Source: Halichondria panicea (taxonomy: Eukaryota; Porifera; Demospongiae; Suberitida; Halichondriidae). From it: a DNA stretch of 64,000 bases. The notes under the pieces were generated by a model. The model did no database searches and was not told the origin of the DNA. It was given only the letters and a program-made list of their open reading frames with translations. This document shows, piece after piece, positions 25,201-34,603 of the stretch; position 1 is the first letter of the stretch; every line of letters begins with the position of its first letter. Location: assembly GCF_963675165.1 (NCBI RefSeq), contig NC_087391.1, forward strand, positions 2,871,001 to 2,935,000. The letters are read 5' to 3'. A program made the translations under genes and the position numbers.

Positions 25201-25563
25201 CCCACGTCTGTTCGCGAGACTACACATCGCCCACGTTTAAAAATCCTTGTGGATCACGCGATTTCCCACACCAGGCCTTACTTTTTCTTAACTGTACGCC
25301 CATTTCTTTCTTTGCTGCCTAGTTTTTTGCTAGGTACCTTTTCTGGATGAACAATGACAACAGCAAGAAAAAGTAAGGCCTGGGAACGAGGCTAGTAGAG
25401 ATACAGGACCCCCCACACATTAGTCATACCACAGGCCCTTTGATGGCTGGTCATGTAGACACATGCAGAACTGTTTCTATACTGGGTTAACTACCTTTCT
25501 TACCCCGGCTGTCTTGTTAGAAGGCTTAATTCTAGCAAATATCTTGATGCCGTGTTTCACCAT
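7276..25563 (-). CDS. KIF6: Kinesin family member 6, 25 exons
   Basis: KIF6 is a plus-end kinesin of the kinesin-9 group, linked to cilia. Exons from 5' to 3': 25504-25563, 24054-24160, 18379-18453, 18251-18293, 17843-17947, 17623-17741, 17499-17581, 17402-17448, 15859-15977, 15428-15515, 15285-15364, 15025-15088, 14877-14963, 12158-12261, 11936-12041, 11821-11882, 11401-11732, 11244-11340, 11008-11063, 10903-10953, 10765-10846, 8297-8432, 8011-8234, 7436-7510, 7276-7381. The sum is 2508 nt (835 codons plus TAG) and every junction is in phase with GT-AG. The motor domain covers about residues 5-350: P-loop GQTGSGKT (94-101), switch I region NMASTRSH (217-224), switch II DLAGSE (250-255). Coiled-coil segments follow (AEIQDLKDEL, LLRQRDDEISVLLKIL, DLKAEIEHVQ), then a Ser/Thr/Pro-rich linker (about 702-775) and the KIF6 tail SIPLTGDPKADADILAF. 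Length is close to human KIF6. The start ATG (25561-25563) gives MVKHGIKIFARIKP, as expected. Borders were chosen by eye and phase. Confidence 0.92.
7618..7634 (+). repeat. Poly(G) run in KIF6 intron 23
   Basis: An uninterrupted run of about 17 G lies in the 500-bp intron between exons 8011-8234 and 7436-7510. It is a simple homopolymer tract, and its exact length may be unreliable. Confidence 0.8.
8958..9175. mobile_element. MITE with TACCGTATAGCGGGAAATTTT termini
   Basis: The left end TACCGTATAGCGGGAAATTT and the right end AACATTTCCCGCTATACGGTA are inverted copies and begin or end in TA. It is one of several copies of a palindromic family in the window (also 9310-9557, 23751-23951 and a single end near 54022). 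It lies in the KIF6 intron between exons 21 and 22. No transposase is present, so it is non-autonomous. Confidence 0.7.
9310..9557. mobile_element. Second MITE of the same family, more diverged
   Basis: It starts TACCGTATAACGCAAAATTTTCG and ends with an inverted version, CGAAAATCAAGCGCTATACGGTA. It lies 134 bp from the previous copy in the same KIF6 intron. Short open frames across both elements are shadows of the repeat. Confidence 0.6.
12605..12760. repeat. 78-bp tandem duplication in KIF6 intron 13
   Basis: Two near-identical 78-bp units start at 12605 and 12683, and the first bases of a third start at 12761. Shared words include AACTGGCTAGCTACTGTGTT and GACGGTTAATTGTCCACAAA. A plus-strand open frame over it is a product of the repeat, not a gene. 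Confidence 0.85.
13515..13632. mobile_element. End of a GGATTGGAAACG-family transposon
   Basis: This 118-bp segment matches the right end of the element at 40976-41522, including GGAGTGTTTCACCCGTTGAC and GGGCGGCCTGGTCGTTTCCA. It ends at a CATAGATTG..GGAAACG type terminus, read inward. It is a truncated copy in KIF6 intron 13. Confidence 0.6.
13798..14100. repeat. Three tandem units of about 102 bp in KIF6 intron 13
   Basis: The unit beginning CAGTGGCTAGAACCTACCTA starts at 13798, 13899 and 14001. The copies are almost identical, differing by, for example, AATAGTTG versus CTAGTTG, which points to recent expansion. It lies in the large intron following motor-domain exon 13. Confidence 0.9.
17020..17280. 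repeat. Dispersed repeat in KIF6 intron 8, inverted copy at 42040-42300
   Basis: Words such as CAGATGATGTTATGAAAGAT, CAGTTACAGCTGGAATA and CCGTATCCCTCGTGCGG recur as reverse complement at 42105-42300. The end with TACCGTATCCCTCG..GAGGCATAA resembles a common terminus seen near 12580, 14215 and 16223. This suggests a SINE- or MITE-like family, class not determined. Confidence 0.55.
18860..19445. repeat. Dispersed element ending in GAGGCTAGTA, copy in KIF6 intron 2
   Basis: The stretch with AGGCTAAGGGTAGCTAT, TTCAATCCACTTCCGTTCGT and GCGCATGCGCAAACAG matches 25770-26045 in the same orientation. The left part (CCTCCTTCACAAGGC..GCATGCGCAAAATTATTGG) matches 54142-54292. It is a dispersed repeat with no coding content. 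Confidence 0.6.
20165..21570 (+). repeat. Composite repeat cluster in KIF6 intron 2
   Basis: The cluster is built of the same modules as the large array at 56390-61140: a GAGCACTAAAGTGCAAACCC head (20190 and 20748), a GCTTTTGCTCGACAAAGAAGC stem-loop segment, a CATCCAGGTRAG box (about 20707, 21249, 21391), a (CAAA)n tract and a GTGGCCGCCCACGCGCCTCG end (21468, 21530). Open frames in it recur in the other array and belong to the repeat. Confidence 0.8.
20484..20558. repeat. Perfect 28-bp inverted repeat (hairpin)
   Basis: Arm 20484-20511 is the exact reverse complement of arm 20531-20558, with a 19-nt loop. Each arm holds GGTACGGGATCACTTCAGCT or its complement. The same hairpin occurs at 59901-59975 in the other cluster. 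Most other module copies carry only one arm-like sequence, so this is a derived palindromic version. Confidence 0.9.
22089..22765 (+). mobile_element. Tc1/mariner-like element with long terminal inverted repeats
   Basis: Inverted repeats of about 110 bp (22091-22203 and the complement of about 22650-22763) start CAACCTTTTTCACCTCAC and are flanked by TA, the Tc1/mariner target. Inside is a decayed transposase N-terminus with helix-turn-helix words: YHEDLRWRMVYGKGLS near 22252-22300 and then, in another frame, RLFVAEATVWRVVDRFQHTG. Frameshifts and stops follow, and a 33-bp piece is duplicated at about 22553-22621. The catalytic domain is absent, so it cannot move by itself. It lies in KIF6 intron 2. 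Confidence 0.75.
23751..23951. mobile_element. Palindromic MITE, best copy of the TACCGTATAGCGGGTAATTTT family
   Basis: The termini TACTGTATAGCGGGTAATTTT and AAAATTACCCGCTATACGGTA are nearly perfect inverted copies. The interior repeats CACGAATATTTT and ACCCACGAA in both orientations. It lies 100 bp downstream of KIF6 exon 2 in intron 2. Confidence 0.8.
24268..24415. mobile_element. Small foldback element in KIF6 intron 1
   Basis: The left end ACAGGCTCTCCTTTTTCT and the right end AGAAAAAGGAGAGCCTGT are inverted copies around an AT-rich centre holding a diverged tandem pair of ATCGTTCAAT units. Confidence 0.7.
24780..25265. repeat. Inverted-repeat element in KIF6 intron 1
   Basis: The segment GGGAACGTCTGGTCACTATTGCAGCAATTCC near 24842-24872 returns as reverse complement near 25166-25196. 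The similarity continues outward through TAGTCTCGCGAGCAGAC (24818) and GTCTGTTCGCGAGACTA (25207). A looser relative lies in APLF intron 1 (about 1625-1725). No coding sequence was found in the spacer. Confidence 0.65.
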
Positions 25564-25729
25564 GGTGTTGCCTCGACTCTAGTTGGGCGGAGTCCAACTA
25601 CCTCGACTCTAGGCCGCGAAGGAGAAAGGCGGTCTGGTATAACGGTACTTTGCATGCGCATGCGTGAAATAATCGACAGCATTTGTAGGTCTACATGTAT
25701 GTACATGTAGCCTCATGAATCAGCCGGCC

Positions 25730-26045
25730 TTGGAGAGTTTAGCCTCCTTCACCGGCCTTGTAGCAGTAGTATAGTAGTGCGTGGCCTGTCAGCTTTCACT
25801 CCGTTTAGACGATCGTTGTTGCAGGCTTTTGTTAACGTAGCAGGCTAAGGGTAGCTATCAGAGAAAATGCTATCCGATGGGCTAGAAACCTTCAATCAAT
25901 CGAACTTTCTATCTACTTCCTTCAATCCATTTCTGTTCGTTGTGATGTCATTATTTTACTGAGCATATTCGAGGCTAATACGATGTTATCCAAAGCCCCC
26001 AGATACTGGGGGGGGATATTAGCGCATGCGCAAGCATTCGATACA
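25730..26045. repeat. Second copy of the 18860-19445 element, upstream of KIF6
   Basis: It shares AGGCTAAGGGTAGCTATCAG, TTCTGTTCGTTGTGATGTCAT and GCGCATGCGCAAGCA with the intron 2 copy, in the same direction. It lies 170 bp upstream of the KIF6 start codon and could therefore sit in or next to its promoter. Confidence 0.55.
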
Positions 26046-26339
26046 ATCGAGATCCGACTTTAGTCTGAATTTTTTGGCCAGGTCGGAATTCCGACTTGTG
26101 ACAAAATTAAAGAATGACAAGAAGCGTATGCAGTTTATAGCTAGCGCTAGTGAGCCTAACTGTGGCCAAGGAGAGCTATAGTAAGAATTGACTGTGCAAC
26201 AAACAACGTTCTTGGAGCAAGTCAAACAAAAATTCATAGCTGCTAGTCAAGCGTTCGACGTAATTGAATTCTTCTGGTTGACCGATTTTAAAGTAGGTCT
26301 AGTCTACCGAGCTTGATAACCAACTAAGTGCTCAGCAAG

Positions 26340-27330
26340 TTTGACTGGCGTGGCTTGCTGCAGATGCAATCGCACAGGGCGCTGCAGAAGTGGTCGTCTT
26401 TGTCAGGGTTGTCGTCGTGTGTCAATACCCCGTCACCTGATGTCGCCTCTTCCATACAACCACAGAACAGCACAGAACAGTACAAGTACTCAGCCCTCGA
26501 TGTTACCTACTTCCGTATCCTTGCCACAACCCCCAACTACTCAGGAGGATACAAGTTCCGCCCCTCCAGGCTTGTCATCAACGCATAGCAGCGACTTTCA
26601 CCTGAGGTTCATACGATGCCCCCACGTTCATCAATTCTCTCAAGGCTGCCGAAGTGGTACATTGGAAGCTAAACCTCAAAACTGGGAAATATTCGCATCA
26701 AGGAATGCATCGCCACCATTTTCGCACCCATCCTGAAACCCTCTGCTAAATCCAACCACAGTACCTGACGCCTACGTACATGGCTAGATGGCAACCTGCA
26801 GGACCTACTTTTAGAAGGAAGAACAATTCAACAGAGAATTCCTACCAGACATCAGCAAGAAAAGTCAGAAAAACCTCCTTTGCTAACCTAATGTTTGAAG
26901 GTAAGCCATCCGCCTGCTAAAAGAAGGAGGTGTACTTCGCTTGGGGACCACATTGGGGAGAACCAGAGATGTGCTGTTCGAGAAACACCCTCCAGCTCAG
27001 CCCGCGTCTCCTGACTCTATAATCGGAGATGATCCACCCGACGAACAAATTGATGCCACCCTGCTGCTTTGAGAACTACGGGTGCAGCGGGCCTTGATGC
27101 CGCCTGCTGGAGAAGACTCTGCACGTCGGCTTCGAATGATCTGTGCCACTCCATCGCTATCTCAGTCTGATAGCCCTCTACTAGCATGTCGTCTAATAGC
27201 CCTCAATAAAAATCTGGGCGTACGCATTGGCAATCACTAGACAGGATGTACAGGAAACCACTGGTTCAGTACAACTCTGCGCTGGACAAATTTCGAGCTG
27301 CCGTACACGCAGCTATAACCCCCTCTTTGC
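26340..27330 (+). pseudogene. Decayed reverse-transcriptase (RVT) retroelement
   Basis: Pieces in shifting frames resemble a family of RT-like elements common in sponges and corals. Seen: a Cys-rich motif GVACCRCNRTGRCRSG near 26345, a block with LLLEGRTIQQR near 26810-26835, GAAGLDAACWRRLCTS near 27085-27130, and ACRLIALNKNLGVR near 27185-27225. Stops and frameshifts separate them, and the catalytic RT core is not recognisable. The identification rests on pattern memory of the family, so treat it as probable. Confidence 0.55.
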
Positions 27331-27979
27331 TAACACTGGAGTGCAAATCACCATTCGTCCGGGCCTAATCGGACGTCACGTGACCTAGGGATCGGGGCTG
27401 CGGTTGGGAGTACTGAGTGTGGTTAAGATTATGGTCGTATGTTGATGCGGCTAAATAATTAGCCTGCTTGTCGTATAGTTATCACTTAAAGCATGCGCAA
27501 TACCAGTGCATGCCAGCGGCATTCCTCGAACATTTAACTATAGTCGTAGTTAATGTATGTAGCACCATTGTAATTAAGCGTGTATGCGGATATTATAATC
27601 ATTTGGTAGTACCAAGCCTAATCAGACATCATGTGACCCTCGGTCTTGATCCCGTGACCCCCGGTGTAATGTTAAGGTCAGTCATATACCAGGGATAGCG
27701 ACACATAATCAGCATGAACGTTCGCTACTAGCGGAGAGTTTGAGTTAGTTATCAGACTGGGGTTGACGGGCCTTCAGGGTTCATATGTACTGTAACACTC
27801 TGCCACCTTCCCAGGTATGGGTCGATGAATCAGCAATTCCTGCAGGCAGCAGTTGTGGCCGCCCAATCCGAAAGCAGCCTGGGAAAGGCGGAGGGTATCT
27901 CGACTTTGGTACCGACACGGCTGTGTCATCCGCACCCCTGTGTACGGCCAGCACAGGGCAGAGCTGGGTTGGTTGAGCG

Positions 27980-28365
27980 CTGACAATGGATGGACAGTGG
28001 GACCGTTTTCTCCCCCCATACGAGAGTACTGGAGAAAAAAAAATTGGAAAACCTACCTCCCCGATCTTTGGCGACCTACAAGCACTCAAAGTAGGAGACA
28101 TGGTAGTTCGATTCCCCACGAGGAGCTATCTAGGCCATGGCGTACCGTGTGCCCGACGTGACTGTAGTGAAGATGTATTTCCCTGCGATCCAGATCAGAG
28201 TATGTCCCTGTCCAGTAGAGTTTCCACCTGGATATTATTTGCAAGCAACACAGGAGAGGTGTGTACTGGCCGGGCTGAACTCACTGGACCGGAGTTGGGT
28301 GAAGAATTGAAAACGGACATACTCGAGCCGAACTGTGACCCAGATAACGTGGCTGGCCCACGATA
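27980..28365 (+). pseudogene. Fragment of the 3' end of the gypsy-A family
   Basis: It matches the integrase tail of the complete element at 37020-37740, with internal deletions: GGACAGTGGGACCGTTTTC (27993), GACATGGTAGTTCGATTCCC (28098), GTATTTCCCT and TATGTCCCTGTCCAGT (28198), and ACTCGAGCCGAACTGTGA (28320). It is not functional. Confidence 0.75.
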
Positions 28366-29335
28366 ATTCCATGGTGCTTGGATACTTGGCATTCGCCTTG
28401 CAGGAATTCTTCTGGGGGTTGCGTGGATTTCTATTTGGAAAAGTCCTTGTTCTAGACTGAAGGCCAGGTGAAACTCTTCCAACAGCTTGCCAGCCAGTTC
28501 CACACAAGGTTTGCCAATGATGGTTTGAGTAATTACAATTTGACACTACCTGAGTTACTCCCACGGCTTGACCAGCTCCATTTGTGTTCGATAAAACTAC
28601 ATTCGCCAACCTTCTGTCATCGGATTGAACTAGGGTTGCTTCACTGTGTACACCAGTCGATTTCTCTAGTCGAGACAGGTTGTCATCTGCTGATTGCTTA
28701 AGGGCAGGAGATTATTGCTCTAACTAAAACCACGGTCACCTGTGGCACACTGCTCCGGCGACCCTCTTGATGGATGCCCAGCTGTCTACATACCCCTTCA
28801 CAACATCTTGGGGTAGTCAGCCTTGTGCAGGTCTTTCAACAACTCGCCCCAGTGGCTGGGAATTTCAAGCTGACGAGCAACTGTGCTCCAGACGAGGGAT
28901 TGTCAACCGCTTGATTGGAGCAATCTTTGTTATACCAAGCAGATTTGAGCAAACCGTGTAGCTGCATGTAGACAGTGAGGTTGAAACGTTTTGTCATGTT
29001 TTTGAGACAGGAGTGGTCTCTTGGATGCCACCCACTTTGATAGAGAACGAGTAGGGGGTGGACCAACTGCGTTCCATTGGATTCCAGGTTCGCATTCGAT
29101 TTGGCATATTTCAATTCAGCGGGCAAGTCTTCGATGACATGGTTCACTGGAAGTCACTTCCAAGTTGCCGCTGTAATTCTATTGCTCCAGTCACCCATCG
29201 TCGACAGTAGTGTGTCGCGTGATCGATGGCATTTTGTTTTACCGACAAGAAACACCAAATGTGACTACATACGAATCTGTGTACAGAGTAGCACATCAAT
29301 GAGAGGAGGGTTACTTGGACCTGTGGGCCCAATGT
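28366..29335 (-). pseudogene. Inverted fragment of gypsy-A family (protease to pre-RT region)
   Basis: The reverse complement matches the complete element near 34260-35050, for example GCTGGCAAGCT..TTGTTGGAAGAG and GAAAGACCTGCACAAGGCTG. It abuts the plus-strand fragment 27980-28365, so the two ends of one or two copies have been brought together by rearrangement. Many stops are present. Confidence 0.6.
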
Positions 29336-29615
29336 GAAGACAGTTGAGACACAGACTGTACCACAGCCAGCTAAGGAAGTGACTTGAATTGAGGGGGAGA
29401 CATAATTATACAGGATGCCTTTGGCCATTCGATCATGGTCTACTTCAGCTCAAGTAGCGAGGTAATGAAGGGTTCATGACCCATCGCTCGTAATGCTGCT
29501 GTACGGTGTAGCCATTTTTCTGACATGGGCTTGATGGATAATGGACTTTAGGGAGGCGTGTGAGACAATCTTTTTTTTACAGATTTGGCTGCACAATCTG
29601 ATCATTCTGATCATC

Positions 29616-29648
29616 ATGTCTGGACGTGGCAACGGACTTGGAAAGGGA
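29616..29648 (+). pseudogene. Possible histone H4 N-terminal scrap
   Basis: ATG TCT GGA CGT GGC opens MSGRG, and GLGKG follows after a gap, as in the H4 tail with a few codons lost. The frame then leaves the H4 sequence at once. An octamer ATGCAAAT, typical of histone promoters, lies at 30245-30252. This may be a chance match or a piece of a histone gene caught in a repeat. Confidence 0.3.
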
Positions 29649-29768
29649 TTATGGTCAAGGCAATTAACATTTTAGAGAAGCCTATTAATTTTAGCTACTA
29701 TTTAGCTCACAGTGTAGTGACTCATGAACCACTTTTTTACTCTTTTCTTTTTACTATTACTAAAACCT

Positions 29769-31197
29769 AGGATTGGAAACACACGGATTTCTTGTGGCGT
29801 TGCACCGGAAACAAACAGGGCCTAGTTATAGCTTTCTCTGGATTACAATTATAGTAGCTACTAGTTTCTTTACTGTTGCATTGAAGAATTACAGATCCTC
29901 AACAAACCTTAACTATATAGTACTAGGAAAATTTAATATTATAATTATAGATTCACACAAGAAATAATTGTTAAGTCTGACGACGTTTAGGTAGTGGTCA
30001 CTACGCAAAAGAATTGATGAAGAGTGTCCTCTTGGCAGATCGCTATTTACGGGTATTTCAAAAACTATAAAGGTTAGCAAGGAAAATATGTTCTTACTGC
30101 ATATGGATCATTAAAGGGGAAGGTACCATGAAAAAATAAAATATACAGTACTATTATCTGGTGAAAAGTTTTCACAAGACTCGTTGGAAAATTATTTCAG
30201 ACAACAGAGGACTCGTGGTAGGAGTGAAAGAGAGGTCGTTCAAAATGCAAATATGCAATGGCAATTCGCGCCCAGCAGCTTGACCGTTATCAGAGGCCGA
30301 TGGATAAGGTTGCACTACCCAAAGCCAAACGTAAACGTATACCAAATCCGTAATTATTAAGTGCACAACGTCAGTATGAATAATTTTGTTTTATGTTATG
30401 ATTGAAGTGGGCATGGTTACAGAATGATTAACCTCCTTAGACCAGTGGACTTCTTCGTTGTTTTCTTCTCGTTTGTTTTAATAAACTTCCATCACCAAGT
30501 GAGAAGCCTCTGACAGTCACTAATAAATTGACGATCTCTTTCAAAAGTCCTCCGGTGAATTTATAAATGCACATTCGCGTCACTGCTGATATACTGTTAA
30601 TCACACGCTTAAGCTTTTGCTAGGTGAGGTAAGATGAGCTGTCTTGCAATAGTGTCTATTAACTTTCTCCATCCATACCACCTTGGTGTAATCAAAAAGA
30701 TCACGTCACCGCAACGCTTACACTTCTTAAGCAGGGAATGAGGTATAAAGCAACATCCATTTGACTGCTTGTCGGAGTAGTTAATACACTGGTACAATTT
30801 GTTGAGTGATTATCGTGCTTATACTGAGTTATTCGTGGAGAATCAACATCCAAGCAGGATTCTGCAAGTACTGATTGCACTCCTCACAGTTTCGAATCTT
30901 TGCAACATTGTTATGTAATCATGGATTGTAGCAGATTTGAAAAGTCTCAGTATAGAGGGGTATGATTTTACATTGAATCTGCAGTGGAGCCTTGAAAACT
31001 ATCCGCGTTACGCTAAGCACATTTTTGCCGGGTAACTAACTGACCACACCCAGTAAAAAGAGACTGAACATGTAACGTGTAAGTGTGCTAGGGTTGCACG
31101 GACTAAATCACTGGGTGAAGAAATAGGTATTGTTGTGATGGCCTCGATTAAACCGCAGCGTAGAATACCAACCGTTTCCTATCCTTCAATCTATGGT
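29769..31197. mobile_element. Probable decayed member of the GGATTGGAAACG transposon family
   Basis: The left end has GGATTGGAAAC (29770). The right end has ACCGTTTCCTATCCTTCAATCTATGG (31171), which is the family terminus read inward. On the minus strand near 30430-30600 a decayed frame carries VTVRGFS and then, in another frame, KKTTKKSTGLRR; the element at 61668-63222 carries a matching tail. The ends are too diverged to define a target duplication. A 33-bp direct repeat (30922-30955 and 31213-31246) spans the right end. Confidence 0.4.
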
Positions 31198-31675
31198 ATA
31201 GCATCATTTAATGGATTGTAGCAGATTTGAAAAGCCTCAGTATAGCTAGCGCCGTGAAGAAAAGAGATCTAAGTCATACTCAAGTAGAAGTAGTTGGTCT
31301 ACCCAATAGAACAGTGTGTCTATGATGGTTATTCTAAGGGAAATACAAGGACATCTTCTGATGATGAGGTACATACATGCCTATGGGATGACAAGACAAA
31401 AAATGGTGCTAAACAACAAAATGATCGAGCTGTTGCGTGGATGAAACACGGAGGGATTGTATGCAGAAATTTGGATACAGAATTGCTTTGGCATTGACAG
31501 CGAATCTCACTAGAAGGTGTCAACTGGCGCTGATACATTCCAGAACTTTATCACTAACTGTGGTGTCTAATCCAAATTGGACTATCTTGAAAATCGTCTG
31601 TTGTCCTGCTCCAACACAAGTAGATGGCAAGTGTTTAACTCGGTGCTAAGCTGAGTCCTATACTACTGTCACTAC

Positions 31676-31838
31676 TGTAAAGATGTGACACTAATTAGAA
31701 CACTAACAATTGATGTACTATTATATCCATGAATGATTTGTGTGGGTGTATGCATGCCTTACTAATCATGTCATTTAACCATGCGTCATGTTGGCGCATG
31801 GCAGAGTTCTTGCTTGTGCAATATAAGACAGTTTTACA
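31676..31838 (+). repeat. 5' LTR of gypsy-A
   Basis: It starts TGTAAAGATGTGACACTAA and ends AGACAGTTTTACA. It is nearly identical to the 3' LTR apart from two short indels and a few substitutions, so the insertion is fairly young despite the coding damage. Confidence 0.9.
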
Positions 31839-31839
31839 G

Positions 31840-31856
31840 TGGAGGTCCTGCCGAGA
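31840..31856 (+). other. Probable primer-binding site of gypsy-A
   Basis: TGGAGGTCCTGCCGAGA begins two bases after the LTR and opens with TGG, complementary to a tRNA CCA end. The tRNA was not identified. Confidence 0.45.
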
Positions 31857-31947
31857 CAATCCATTGTGATCGGGACCCAAGACTAGTGAGAGAAACTTTA
31901 GAAAACCTCCACTAAACTTTACTGTCGTCGAGCTGTGCTGAGAAGTG

Positions 31948-32151
31948 ATGTCGGGACACGAGGAGGGGATGCTGACTCCTGCCGTGGAGCAAGTCGTGGT
32001 AGAGCTACCCGAGGACTTCTCCTGGGCCAGACCCCTATCGCTGACTTCAAGGAAGATAACTGGACCCCTAGTCAAGGCCATCGCTACTGCCGTAGGACTG
32101 CCCGACACTGGTTCCAAGGAGGAGACTCAGACTCCAAGAGAAGGGCCGTAA
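31948..32151 (+). pseudogene. Gypsy-A leader open frame
   Basis: A short frame (MSGHEEGMLTPAVEQ..) from 31948 lies between the primer site and gag. It may be the original gag N-terminus, now cut by a stop and by the insertion at 32405. No domain was recognised. Confidence 0.35.
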
Positions 32152-32404
32152 TGTACAGGTCTCTATAACCGATTCTGAGGGAGACTCAAGTGTGCTGTGC
32201 TTGCAGTTGATTGCTGCACAAGGTATATTTCTGCAGGTGGGCCTGAAGAAGGTCGAAGAAATGGGAACTGAGGAGTCTGATGAGTTTGAGACCGAGGGGA
32301 GTGACCTTGGAGATGGGCGGAGCGAGAGCAAGACCCGGCTGTGTTGCTGGCCCAAGAGCTAGAGCTATCTAAAGAAGAGGTTTCTCAGAGGAGTAGGAAG
32401 ATGT

Positions 32405-33055
32405 TTTTGTAAGGGGATGCTTTACAAATCTGGGGGTCCGGGGGCTTGTCCCCGGAAAATTTTGGCATTCTACATTCCCGGAGATTAATTCTGAACAAAT
32501 TTGGTATAAAATTATCAGTATCAAAATTTATTCTACGTGAGTTTACCTGGATTAAATTTTCTGCTATATACTAGAATCTATTAAGTGGGTATGAATATAC
32601 CAATAAAAAAAGATTGCATTGTGTCATTGTACTTCGGAGGAATGTTTCAATCTTCGCAGTGAGGAAAACGAACGTTCGGCAGTTAGACAGCATGTCTATT
32701 TTAGGATCCAATTAAACTTGATCTATAGTGTAGCTACCCTCTTTAGTAGCTGTTCATGGAAACTTACCATTGATGTCAAAAATGAGAGGAGATTTGCTAG
32801 CGCTTGTTAATGTTGCATTCGCAATGTGCTTTCTCTTTATAAGAGATATCTACGTGTGGTTCATCTAGCTGACCTTTGTACTGTGTACGTAACTATGCTA
32901 GTATAGCTAGCCACTAGCTCGACTTCTAGCTAGCTAGCTAGCTGCTATATCAAGCTAGCTAGCTGTTCTGAACTTCATGGAACAAGTAGGTAAGGTAGCT
33001 TGAGATAAGGGGGTGCTCCAGCACCCTGAGCACCCGTGCTTCCTACGCCACTGTT
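32405..33055. mobile_element. Insertion inside gypsy-A
   Basis: AT-rich sequence with no retroelement content interrupts the leader/gag region. The left edge has CTGGGGGTCCGGGGGCTTGT and the right edge GGGGGTGCTCCAGCACCCTG; each is a G-rich self-complementary end of a DNA-transposon type. A GCTAGCTAGCTAG run lies at about 32925-32965. The exact borders and target duplication were not resolved. Confidence 0.45.
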
Positions 33056-33064
33056 TCTCGGTTG

Positions 33065-33968
33065 ACCGAGACTGTAGATAGCCTAAATGATAATGTTGTG
33101 AGATTGAATGTTCGTGTAAATGAATTGTGGCAAACTAATTGTTCGTTTGCAAGGGACTGCAGTAGCGGAAAAAGATGACGAAATCCTTGAGCTCAAGCGT
33201 AAACTCGCAGCCGCACAATCCGCTCGAACCCCGCTACGACCAGAATCGGTAATTTCAACTCCAGAATCGGTAAATTCAACTCCCACTTCACTATCAAGCT
33301 CGCTACGACCTGTGGCACCGATATTTGTACCAGACTCCCTGAGACCAGTACCTAGATGAGGCAAAGCGCCTCCTGTTGATTCATTCTCAGGCGAGGACGA
33401 GTGCATGAGATTTGAGGACTGGCTACCTACTTTAGTCCGGGCCTCGACGTGGAATGGCTGGAGAGAAGATGATACGCTCATCCAGCTAGCAGGGCACCTT
33501 CGAGGGCGTGCTCTGCAAGAATGGAACCTCGTACCAGTTTGTGAGAGAGGCTCGTATGAGGGGGAGGTAAGTGCCCTACAAGAGAGGCTAGATCCTGCTA
33601 TTAGCAGTCCAGGACTTCCGTCACGCTGCCCAGAAGGACGGAGAACCAGTAGCAGACTTCCTCCGTAGGTTAGAACGCTGTTTCCAGGTAGCCTACGGAC
33701 GAGACGGATTAGAAGAGACTAGAACCACCTTGTTATACAGCCAGATGCAGGAAGGACTGTCAGCAGCTGTTTCAGGGGCGGGCTCCTATCAGGCTTTGTG
33801 TCTGGCCTCCAAGAATGAGGAACGTCGCCTAGCTGAGCTCACCAAACGCCTACAGTACGGGAAGGCAGCCACGCCTTCAGCCCCACCCTATTCCAGTACT
33901 ACTGCTGAAAACAATTTCCTAGTTCAAGCTTTAAACCCAAGGGGAAGCTAACCTGTTTTAACTGTGGA
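33065..33968 (+). pseudogene. Gypsy-A gag
   Basis: A coiled-coil start (DDEILELKRKLAAAQ, about 33175-33220) is followed after a stop by the capsid-like block PPVDSFSGEDE and NGWREDDTLIQLAGHLRGRA (33370-33515). After a frameshift near 33600 comes LYSQMQEGLSAAV (33733) and ELTKRLQYG. A single truncated zinc knuckle LTCFNCG follows at about 33951. Gag coats the RNA genome in the virus-like particle. It is broken by at least two frameshifts. Confidence 0.75.
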
Positions 33969-34123
33969 CCAAGTCTGAAAGTAGGGGCAAATTCCAGAAC
34001 AAATATTTCGGTCGCAGTACCAAGCGAGTCTCTAGCGAAGAAACCCCTAGCCAGCCTCCAGAGGACACAAGTGACCCGCTAGAATACCTCCTGTCCGGCA
34101 GTGAAGATGAGGATGAAGACCGA

Positions 34124-34603
34124 GTGAACACTATACAGCTAGAAGATTCCGGCAGTGTCCCTAAGTGCGTACCGCAGGGAGTCCCAGTGATTGACACTGG
34201 TGCCGACCTATCCATAATGGGGGGAGAGTTGTTTAAAACTGTAGCTGTAGCTGCTAAACTCCGGAAGAAAGACCTGCACAAGGCTGATAAGACTCCCAAA
34301 ACATACGATGGGAAAACCTTCAAACTCCATGGCCGCCTAGACCTGGCTATAGAGTTCGTTAGTAAGATCCTGACTACCCCCGTGTACTTGAAGATGGACT
34401 CCCCTGAAAGATTGCTATTGTCAGAAGGGGTATGTAGACAGCTGGGCATCGTACAGTACCATCAAGATGTACGCCCAGTTAGTAAGGGTCGTCTGGACAG
34501 TGTGCCACAGGTGACCGTGGCTTTAGTTAAGAGCATTAATCTCCTGCCCCATCAGAGCATTGTTGCTCAACAACCTGCCTCGTTGAGGAAACCCCAGGAC
34601 TAG
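34124..34603 (+). pseudogene. Gypsy-A aspartic protease region
   Basis: The active-site motif VIDTGADLSIMGG is present, with DTGA at 34193-34204. This is the retropepsin that cuts the Gag-Pol polyprotein. The open segment runs 160 codons, but frameshifts separate it from gag before and RT after. Confidence 0.75.
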
